A stretch of 64,000 nucleotides of DNA, taken from the NCBI GenBank assembly GCA_947396885.1, contig OX377202.1, positions 106,886,198-106,950,197 on the forward strand, read 5' to 3'. Positions 53,126 through 61,819 of this stretch are shown here, one piece after another; positions within the stretch are counted from its first letter, which is position 1; every line of letters begins with the position of its first letter. The notes beneath the pieces are model-generated. The model saw only the letters and a list, made by a program, of their open reading frames with translations, had not been told where the DNA came from and made no database searches. The translations under genes were made by a program, and so were the position numbers. The DNA is from Heligmosomoides polygyrus polygyrus. Its lineage: Eukaryota; Nematoda; Chromadorea; Rhabditida; Heligmosomidae.

Positions 53126-54780
53126 GATGATCAAAACTGAATTCCAAAGTGGGGAGAAAGGTGAAAAAACACACCAGGTTGAAACAAAACCTCGAACAAA
53201 TTCGGTCTATGCTCGTCAAAAATTAAATGAAATAAGCACGCTGACCTTACATGACGCGAAAGCAATTTATAGCGTTCTATCTAGAACTGGAAATCTGCTG
53301 AAGAAGGATGTCAGATTGACCACATCTAACTCAACTTGGATGGCAATTATAACTATTCCCCTACTGCCGTTTGAATGTTTCCGCGCGCTTGTTACAATAC
53401 CCCCAAACCATTGTCACCGGAGGTCGTTTCTGTCAGTGAGCACGCAAACCTACAGATATCCCTAGGAAGGATAATACCCATCAAAGCTGCTCATGCTAAA
53501 ACCTTTTCCGTCGCTCAACCAGGAGTGTGCAGCCGGGTTCTGCGCTCTACGTGCGGTCATAATAAACCGCTACTGACACCAGGGGCCGTATTCATGAACG
53601 TTCCCGGGAACGTTCACGGCTTCCCGCGGGAAGCTACCGGGGTGGGAGGCAAAAATTCGTATTCACAAAAACATGTCGGGAACCAACGAGAGGCTCCTGC
53701 TCGGACGGCGAAAGGCTCTCGGCCTGCCCGCACTCAATCGGTCGGAAAAGCCGGGAAGCCGTCACATGAAGTGAACGGTGTAACTGCACACAATACGATT
53801 TCCATGGCGATTTTCGTATTGAAGAATAGCAGAATAGGAATCGTTCCCTAGTCCGGCAAGACACAGACTCAAACACAGATTTCCACATCGGTTCGCGTTC
53901 TACAGTACCGCCGCTAAACATTGAACCAAATGACATTGCTGACACAAAAACGCGTCGCATCATGATAACTTTTTTCGTAGTGAGTACTTCCGCCTAAAAA
54001 TTTACAGTTGCTTTTAGCATTGCCCACTCTATCATATAGCATGCAGCTGTCATTTCAGAGTGAGCAGGAACATGAAAAGCAGTATTGAAATAAAGAGACC
54101 TTTTAATTAGTTTGACCTGCCCATTAGCGCCATCGAGTCTCGCTTAATTATATCCTAATTGTAACCTAGAAGTAGCTTTTTCCAGTTGATTACTTGAATG
54201 TCCAGGTACTTAAAATACTTGAATATCCAGGTGAAAAAACTGTTGTTTGAGAAACTACTTTTCAAAATCTTGCGATTCCCGCCTCCGCTGCGAATCTATC
54301 TCGCGCGTCGCGGTCGCCCCCGCTTCCCGATGGTTTATGAATACCAACCGGGTTACGGGAAGCCGGGTCGGGATGCGGCTACAGCTCTACAATTTCTATT
54401 AACCCTCCAGACGTTATTCAGGTACTGACACTGAAGTGTGGATCTGCACACTATGCTGTTCCTTCTAGAGGTCAGATGAAGCTAGCGAAAAGGTTAGCAA
54501 GCATCCTACAAAATTTCGAACTGCGACGGCTAGAAATCAACGAAGTGGAGAAGTTGGAGCTAGTAGAAGAAAAGAACAACCAGTTTCAACCAGAAGAGGA
54601 TTGTACCGAAGTCACGACGCCACTAACCAGTGAAGGCACAATTCATGTGTTTGTTAGGGCTTGTGAAAAGAAATCGCCGTCAACGCCTTTTGGAGGTTGC
54701 AAACGAACATGGCCGTAGCCGAAGGCAAAAAAAGTTCAGATATGGAAATCTATGGAAATCCGATACTATAGTAAAATTGT
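53126..54780. other. No confident gene; weak exon candidates
   Basis: Two stretches stay open with protein-like wording: 53127-53465 on plus (KLNEISTLTLHDAKAIYSVL) and 54476-54718 on plus after a CCTTCTAG site (MKLAKRLASILQNFELRRLE). Neither shows a family or consistent splicing. 53573-53660 has CGTATTCATGAACGTTCCCG-type ends, partly echoed at about 54330. Confidence 0.3.
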
Positions 54781-54852
54781 AAAAACGCGACGTTGCTCGG
54801 GACCCGAACCCCCGACGTGGCGACCATGAAACAGTACCCGCGCCATCGTGGT
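54781..54852 (-). repeat. tRNA-like sequence (SINE head or tRNA relic)
   Basis: On the minus strand, TGGCGCGGGTACTG resembles an A box and GGGGTTCGGGTCCCGA is a T-arm/B box. The acceptor ends do not pair and the anticodon arm is poor, so it is not called a tRNA gene. Confidence 0.4.
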
Positions 54853-54989
54853 ATGTTCAACCTTGCGGACCTTTAACCATTACAAATTTCGGTGTCTCCT
54901 CGTTTGCCTCAAGAACTCGGCAAAAACAGAACATGTTCTGCTACTATATGCTGACGGAAATTCTTCCTGTGGTATTCGTTTTTCCGCTC

Positions 54990-55080
54990 AGGGGTCGTAT
55001 TCGTCAACGACTTACATAACTTTATCAGAGAATTCACAGAGGAAAACTCAGATAACGCGGCTTATCGCTCACCATATCCT
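54990..55080. repeat. Family E foldback, truncated right half
   Basis: GTATTCGTCAACGACTTACA, AATTCACAG and CGCGGCTTATCGCTCACCAT are present, then the sequence changes abruptly at the centre. Confidence 0.65.
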
Positions 55081-55319
55081 ACTACACATAATCGGCTAAT
55101 GTCACGTGTCCGTCACGGGAGGGTGGACTGGAGCCAAAACATGTCTACGTCAGTGCGGCGTATGCCAGCAGGGCTTTCTTTGAGCTTAACCATGGGCGAT
55201 TGCTGGCGAACTATATCCTCGGAGGCTGATCGTCAAGGTTTACGGGACATTCAAGGCGCAACGCGTCAGGGGGTATGAATGGGGATCGAGCGCAGAGCGT
55301 AGGGATTCAGGAGGAGTGT

Positions 55320-55830
55320 CCCAGACGTCGTTCAGGTGCGTATGGATTCAGAAGACGTGCTGAAGACGTCGTCTAATGTGCGTAGGGATTCAGAAGACTG
55401 CTGAAGACGTCGCCCAACTTGCGTAGGGATTCAAAAGACGTGCTGATTATGTCGTCTAACGTGCGTAGGGATTCAGAAGACCTGCGCTAGAGGTCGTGAG
55501 TCAAACTCAGAAGACCTGCGCTAGAGGTCGTGAGTCAAACTCAGAAGACCTGCGCTAGACGTCGTCCAAGTGCGTAGGGATTCAAAAGACGTGCTGATTA
55601 TGTCGTCTAATGTGCGTAGGGATTCAGAAAACCTGCGCTAGACGTCGTGAGTCAAACTCAGAAGACCTGCTCTAGACGTCGTCCAACGTGCGTAGGGATT
55701 CAGAAGACGTGCTGAAGACGTTGTCTCACGTGCGTAGGAACTCAGAAGACGTGCTGAAGACGTCGTTCAACGTATGTAGGAATTTAGCAGACGCGCTAAA
55801 GACGTCTCCAACTTGCGTAGGGATTCCGAG
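55320..55830 (+). repeat. 42-bp minisatellite with variant units
   Basis: The unit GTGCGTAGGGATTCAGAAGA then CGTGCTGAAGACGTCGTCTA AC repeats from 55336 (55336 and 55378 give the 42-bp step). A shorter variant, GAGTCAAACTCAGAAGACC with TGCGCTAGAGGTCGT, is duplicated at about 55498-55560. Confidence 0.88.
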
Positions 55831-56489
55831 TAAGGGCGACCAATAGGAGAGGACCAACAAAGGGACCATTAGAGGGGGGGGGGGAGAGCGTGAATAAGGG
55901 AGGGGGGACCAGCATTTCCCTCAACATCGTTCAGTGTGTGTCGAATTACTGAAGACGGCTTACAGAAGTTGTGGCACATGTGTCAGAGTGCAGAAGGAGT
56001 GTCATAGACGTCGTGGCAACGTAGACACGTGAATCGGTACTCTGTGTCACATGTGCGTGCTTGACTATCACTCCGTTTCTTTGCCAGCACATAGGAAAGG
56101 AGGTATATCGGGAGGAGAGGGGGGGGGGTAGAGAGAGTGACCACGGTATTCGGAGGAGTATTATTGCCGTCGGACAGTAAGCGGTGTCGACCAATACCGA
56201 TCAATTTTATTTTAATTATGATTTTTCTGCTTCTGATTAAACACCGGATTGGGACTCTCATTACCTGTTTCTCGACACGTAGAGAACGAGCACTTCGGAG
56301 AATAAATCGCGTGCATGTGACGGAGGGTGGATGCGCTTCATATGCGCAGTGAAAATTCTGCCCTACCATATCCCACTGCACTAATCTATATAGTAGAAGC
56401 AGTTTTTTACTGTAAGAAGGCCTAAAGAAGAAAGAAGGAAGATTGGGGTTGTTCTATTCTCGGGTTTTGCGGCCGCTAGGCCGCTGAAC
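55831..56489. other. No gene; G runs and satellite remnants
   Basis: G-rich runs at 55872 and 56118, and AGAAGT/CAGAAGGAGTGTC satellite-like remnants to about 56000. Nothing else recognised. Confidence 0.45.
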
Positions 56490-56578
56490 GTCTGGTCGCT
56501 TGATAAGCCGCGATATCAGGGATTTCGGCTGGAATTTTCTCTCTTAAATTGCTGTAATTCGTTGATGAATCCGGCCCT
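56490..56578. repeat. Family E foldback, truncated left half
   Basis: GTCGCTTGATAAGCCGCGAT, then TTTCGGCTGGAATTTTCTCT and TCGTTGATGAATCCGGCCC, the right half only. Confidence 0.65.
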
Positions 56579-56716
56579 TGGCATAACGTTGAGACAGTTC
56601 CTTGTGAATCGCTTGTAACTCGACATCTGCCACACGTCTTCTGAACCTGGACGCTTGCGGGACGCGACAAGTTCTACCGCCTCGCGGAGATCTCTTCATT
56701 TCTGCCCTATGCTTAA

Positions 56717-56949
56717 CCCTTTCACGACATCCGTGGTTTTATCGTGACCGCCGCGTGAGACATCGTGTATTTTTCGATACAAATAAAGATATGAATAAAA
56801 CAGTAACCAATGAAGTTTCCCATGCACCATCTTGACCGTAGATATTAGTGGATTCGGTGATTAATATTGCACTAAATGTTTGATAGCTTTCCAATAACAA
56901 TTTTTTATGATGGTGCCCGACGACATCGTCGGACAGTGTCGTGAAAGGG
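56717..56949. mobile_element. piggyBac-type MITE (233 bp)
   Basis: The termini CCCTTTCACGACA and TGTCGTGAAAGGG are perfect 13-bp inverted repeats. TTAA lies directly outside on both sides (56713-56716 and 56950-56953), the hallmark of piggyBac insertion. No transposase is encoded. Confidence 0.85.
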
Positions 56950-56953
56950 TTAA

Positions 56954-57733
56954 AAATAGGGCTGCTGCGTTGCCGCAAAAGTGTGGAGGCCATAAGGTGG
57001 TCCACAAAGGGGTAGAGGACCAGTAGTTGGACACAGAGACGCAGAGGTTGCCGCCGGCGGCAAAACTTGTCTCTCCAACTTGCCGCTTATGTGCCGCCTC
57101 TGCAGCAGCCGGCGTCTGCCGCCCAGGCAGCGACAATAATGATTTAAGGCATTATTACTGCATGGCTCTACCAGCGTCGCACGGCCGATAGCAGAGATCT
57201 GTCCGTGCTCTAGCTGATCGTGGCGGGGATCTAGAATGATAACTAATAATGATAATGATAATGAAACCGCGTTGGCAATGGAGTGGGCGGCAAAACTGAG
57301 GATGAGTGCTACGCCACGCCTTCCTTTGAATACTACGCGTTCCGATTTGCCGCCTATGCGGCAGTTTTGCCGTGTGCCGCTTTGCCGCAAAAGTGTGTGA
57401 AGGCCTTTATTGCCCCTCGCTGGCCCCTCTTTTCTGGTCCTCCTATACTCATGGCACGACGTTCGTGATACGTCTTTAACCTTTATCTCTCTCGTTGGTT
57501 CCCTCTTTCAAGTGCTCTCACGTGCAGAGCACGACATCGTCGACACATCTAAATCCTGACACGCGTTACGCGGCATCAGTGACATGCCTTCGGAATCTGG
57601 ACTCGCGACACGACGTCTATGAAAGGCCAGATGATGGATAGACGGACACCAGCTAACTCTTTTATAAATAGTAGAATATGTTAAATGGAGTTGCCCCTCC
57701 GAAGGGTGGTGACAACTTATTAATAACAGCAGG
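56954..57733. other. No gene; GCCGC-rich repeats and satellite remnants
   Basis: TTGCCGCAAAAGTGTG occurs at about 56972 and 57382 in direct orientation. 57420-57660 carries the ACGTCTATGA and CTCTTTTATAAATAG motifs of the minisatellite family at 46.0 and 55.5 kb. Confidence 0.45.
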
Positions 57734-58062
57734 AGGGTCGTTTAGAGCATTAGCGTAGCGACGCGAAGCCCACTGTTGGTGCAACGAGATTATCGCGTCG
57801 CACTCTTCTGCGAGGGTGTTGGTGCTATGAACACCATGCGTTGGAAACGATAGCGTAGTAGCTAATCACCGAGGGGTGAGCAAATCGCTCAGCAATGAAC
57901 AGCGATATCATCATCGCGTGACGATGCTGATAATTACGTGTGCAGAGCTGTTCGCTACAGAACAAGTATGAACACCTCACGACGGCGACGCGAGGTCGCC
58001 TGATCGATATGGAGGATTATCACTACGTCGCGTCGCGCCGCGATGCTGCTCTGAACGTCCCC
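57734..58062. repeat. Diverged foldback with GTCG-rich arms
   Basis: GGGTCGTTTAGAGCATTAGC and GCGATGCTGCTCTGAACGTC are imperfect inverted ends. CATACTTGTTCTGTAG-like sequence inside recalls family B. Confidence 0.5.
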
Positions 58063-59019
58063 TTGTACTTTAGGGAGATCTTACTGTTTTGCCTCAGATT
58101 TTTGTCACCATATTCCTAATTAACTAGATTGCTTAGTAGATTACACTGTGAATTATACCAGCTATAGATTATCAAAAAATAGACGCGAATTTTTGTAACG
58201 CGCAGTTTCTGTAATGTAAATTACAGAAAAAAAAATTTTGAAAAAGAAAAAAGAAAAAGAAAAGTTCGTAGAGAAATTCGCAAAAACGTACCGTTTATAG
58301 TACACTTCTTGTGCAGACTCGATAGGGCGTAGAACATGATGAACAACGCCAACCAATCCAGACAGTCCTTTTTAAACACTGCAAAGCACCACCGTAAGTC
58401 GAATGAAATGTCGTTACCAGATTCCGTTCTGCAGCATCTCCCTTCCCAAGAGATCTGTCTAGTGGCCGTATTCATGAAACGAGATGATATGTAAGGCTCC
58501 CGTTCCACGGACGGGAAGTAAACCATTTCCCTCATCGTATGTTGACGAGGATCCGCGGACAGCGCCTGACCACGAATTTAACAAATGCTTCCGTCTTTTA
58601 AATTCTGGAGTGCTATTATTTCTAGCTCAAAATGTGACCTTGGAAACGAAGTGTGGTTAGATGAAGATGCTGTACGGCAGTGTGCTGTTTTTTCACAGTA
58701 TCCACATCTACTCTAACCTAATGTATTTCACCGTTACACCGAAACAGATGCCAGGCTCGTGATAAGCGCTCCAGATAACCGTCTAAACAAGGTTTGGACG
58801 AAGGATTTTTTCAGCCTTTGGAGTGTCTAGAGTACGAGTGCCCATATCTATAATGCCTCCTCCTTGCAGTTGCTAGAGTAAGGAGGAGGGTCAAACGAGG
58901 CCGCTACGAGACACCCTTCCAAGACTAGCGAAAACATAATAAAGGTATCATACATGGATAGCATCTAAAGAGAACTTCCCCCAACAAGACAAGCATGTTT
59001 AATGGCCAGCGGCGTATCT
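58063..59019. other. No gene recognised
   Basis: GGCCGTATTCATGAAACGAG near 58463 with TTCCACGGACGGGAA recalls a family E end without a partner. The remainder is nondescript. Confidence 0.4.
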
Positions 59020-59089
59020 CTAATCGACGGAAGCTAGCTTGGACCACATCTTGCAAGAGGTTAAGGACGAGTTAGAAAAGTGAATAGGG

Positions 59090-59220
59090 CACTCTACATT
59101 GAGAAAAATGAAAAAAGGACGCTTCCAATGCATAAGCCCAAGGCCTGGAATCGATCCCTTGGTCGCTCTCCTGCAAGTCCACCGCGTTATCCACTCGGTC
59201 ATCAGATCTGTGATGGCCTC
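59090..59220 (-). mobile_element. tRNA-derived SINE fragment
   Basis: On the minus strand, TGACCGAGTGGATAACGCGG is an A-box-like D arm and GGGATCGATTCCAGGCC a B box, followed by a GGGCTTATGCATTGGAAGCG body. Unlike the 13-kb SINE, its head resembles a different tRNA. Confidence 0.5.
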
Positions 59221-59354
59221 CTGGTGGATGCCTCCTCTGAATGTGCTTTCTCGCTTCTATTAGGAGTTTGCCAAATCTCACGTTCTGGCAATGATTGAAG
59301 CTCCAAACCTTTTGTAGGATCATTTCTGGGCACGGCAGGGGTATTCCAGGGGCC

Positions 59355-59890
59355 CGATTCATGAACGATTTACCGGCGGGTAAGTGCAAGATTTAAACCC
59401 ACCCCCCACTTACGCGCGATTCATGAACGCGCGGCGGGGAAAATCGGGGGTAAGTATCAAGGTAAATGCTACCCCGTCGGCGCGTCGGAGAACATTTACC
59501 TTTAAGGCGAGGGTTTTGCTCCGCGGCCAATTTCTGACCCAGTGCAACCCTCCGCTGGTCCGTTGACAGCTCTGAGCTGGCCGCCAGCCGCAAATTCAAT
59601 GCCTGGCAGGGGCGCCTAGTTGCCATCATCTGCTCCATCTTTCGCCGGACCTATTGTGAGTTGTTTGACCTTTCATTTTTCTCTATTAGTCTGGAATTCT
59701 ATGGTATTTTGGGCTCTGTGGACCATGGCGGCCCACAATGCCACTTATTGTTATGTGAGTTGCTCCCTTTAGTGGCATTGTGGGTCTGCTTGGGCCACCA
59801 TGAGCCCGGTCCACAACGCAAATCGTAATTTACGATTTGCGTGGGTGGACTGTGCCCATCCGCCACCTTAACCTTCCTTGGCATGGGGCA
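59355..59890. mobile_element. Truncated copy of the 940-bp family E relative
   Basis: Matches 42531-43050 closely (GATTCATGAACGATTTACCG, GAGGGTTTTGCTCCGCGGCC, TGGGCCACCATGAGCC). Similarity stops near CCTTCCTTGGCATG, so the right terminus is missing. Confidence 0.8.
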
Positions 59891-60008
59891 AAAATGACCA
59901 ACACTAGCTGCAAGGGGAGTACACGTACATGAACCTCCCAACTATGATCTAGTAGGCGAGAAATTTTCGCTATTTTGAATCGACCAATGGCCCGCAGCAA
60001 ACATGAAC

Positions 60009-60690
60009 TTCATCCCAGAGACCGGATTCATCAACGCTTATATCCGCGGATATGCACGGTATAGGGGCCTTACCCGCTACATCGAAAGTATATCAGTGGG
60101 TACAGAATCCTCACAGTTATGCAGATAAACCCACCCACGACGCTCGTCGTGGGTTTATCTGCATAACCGTGAGGATTACGCGCCCCATTGACAAAATGGC
60201 GCTCCAGTGAGATCAGGTGTTCAAGCGATGGGCTTAATTCAACTATAGGGCACGTTCACACTTCGCGACAACAGCGACTTATGACCCGTGCAAAACATGC
60301 ATATCGATTAAAGCTGAGCACCGCCGAAAAGTGTTCATACACAGCACTGTCGCTCCAGTCGCTCCAGTCGCCTGTTTATATTTCCGCACGCTGCGCGCTC
60401 GCCGCTCTTGTCACTGCTGTCGCGAAGTATGAACAGGCCCTTACTCTCGATTCCTCTCATGAATTTGGATCGTACTCGCTACCCACTGTGGCTAGTGGGT
60501 ACGATTCCCTTAGCCCTAGTTTACACTTGCGCTGCTGCGGTACCACGATCGCCATAGATATCGATTTTTCGCGCCGCCCGTCGATATCCATCCCGACCAT
60601 CGTGTCGCGCCGCGCAGCGGCTCACGTATAAACTATGGCTTACGGAATCTCTACCTACGCCCACTGCTTGATGAATCTCACACCTGGGCT
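60009..60690. mobile_element. Nested foldbacks within a family E-like frame
   Basis: CCGGATTCATCAACGC at the left and GCTTGATGAATCTCA at the right frame three palindromes: 60096-60177 (CCTCACAGTTATGCAGATAA and its complement), foldback B at 60247-60441, and the TTTACACTTGCGC foldback at 60511-60646. Confidence 0.7.
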
Positions 60691-61538
60691 CGCTGCTAAG
60701 AAAACGAGGTAAAAGGTCATATGTCTCTCTGTTGAGAATCATTGCGGCAATTTCACAGACGTCCCTTGTTAGTCGCGTCTCGAAGCCCCTTTCCGAATCC
60801 ATCGAGCTCAACGCCTCTTTTTTTGTTTAAGCCAACCAGTCCGCAACAGATTGACGTGCCATTCAGGGAGGGTCTCTACGGTCAGTATTCTGATTGGTTA
60901 ACGTATGTTCGAGTGCTGCTCTGATTGGTTATGATTGTCTGAAGCGCTACCACCTCCTAATGCTGCCCATTTTCGGGACTTGAACCGAAAATTGCATATT
61001 TTACAGCAGAGATTACGGTAGCTCATCGAAATCTGCTCCTGTCCGCAATATCTTTGAAAACAACACATCGAAGCAGTTCTATCAACCCGACCCATGCGGG
61101 TCTTTCGGCGATATGTATACGTTCTCCAAATTCTTTATGAACCATGCAAAAAAGCTAGCGGAACATTGTAAAAAAATCGCAAGAACATTACAGATAAAAC
61201 ACATTGCTCACTTAACTCACCAGACAGACACTTCTTTAAAGGGGAGGGGGTGATATCATATGATAAGAACGGAAGGGGACGGCTTCAGATGACCGAGAAA
61301 AACGGAACAGTGAACAGACGACGAATAAACTCTCTATATAGGCAGGCATACGCGCGTTTAACGACGCTGAAGACGAGTGTGTGACTGTCGAAAAACGAAT
61401 GGGGTGGTGGTGACAATATTGATTGATCAGTTAGTTAGCCAGTCGATAATCGATTGATTGAAGCGGCGGCGGCGGCGCGAAGCGGCTGCTCTGCGGCTGG
61501 ATGATGTATGTCTTCTGCTGTCAGCTGCTCAGTCATCT
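60691..61538. other. No coding exon; probable galectin 3' flank
   Basis: Contains a family C-like half (CTAATGCTGCCCATTTTCGG, about 60958) and GGCGGCGGCGGCG at about 61465, close after the galectin stop on the minus strand. The galectin 3' end is not marked by a clear AATAAA that I can see. Confidence 0.45.
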
Positions 61539-61652
61539 CTACTGGATCTGAATACCGGTCACCTCGATGTCGCCTTGAATTTGCAGACCGCAGATGTCAT
61601 TCGGATCGCTGCGATGAGCGAACGACGTGAAGCGCTCGCCGTTCACGAAGAT
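61539..61652 (-). CDS. Galectin, terminal exon
   Basis: After an AATGTTTCAG acceptor (61653-61654) this exon reads IFVNGERFTSFAHRSDPNDI then CGLQIQGDIEVTGIQIQ and a TAG stop, 37 residues. This is the last strand pair of a galectin carbohydrate-recognition domain: the FVNG turn, the F.HR.DP motif and the closing GD-EVTGIQIQ. Nematode galectins bind beta-galactosides and are cytosolic or secreted without a signal peptide. The sugar-contacting HFNPR and WG.E motifs belong to earlier exons, which would lie at higher coordinates on the minus strand; I do not see them before 64000, so the upstream intron would contain the family R array and exceed 2.3 kb. Whether this is a one- or two-domain galectin cannot be told. 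Confidence 0.88.
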   Translation of the reverse strand: MFVNGERFTSFAHRSDPNDICGLQIQGDIEVTGIQIQ

Positions 61653-61819
61653 CTGAAACATTGGAGCGATGAGATCGGGCAAAGAAAGGATTTTAACGCC
61701 GTCACAAAAAGAGTGGGACAAATACGATTGGTGCAAGAAAATAATTGAATCCCCTTTAGTAGCAAATCACGCTAACGGCCCCCCGAAGCGACTGATTCCT
61801 TATACATCGCCTCGAAAAC

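Noticed and set aside
59145..59216. tRNA gene on the minus strand
   Set aside because: A and B boxes are present but the acceptor stem does not pair.
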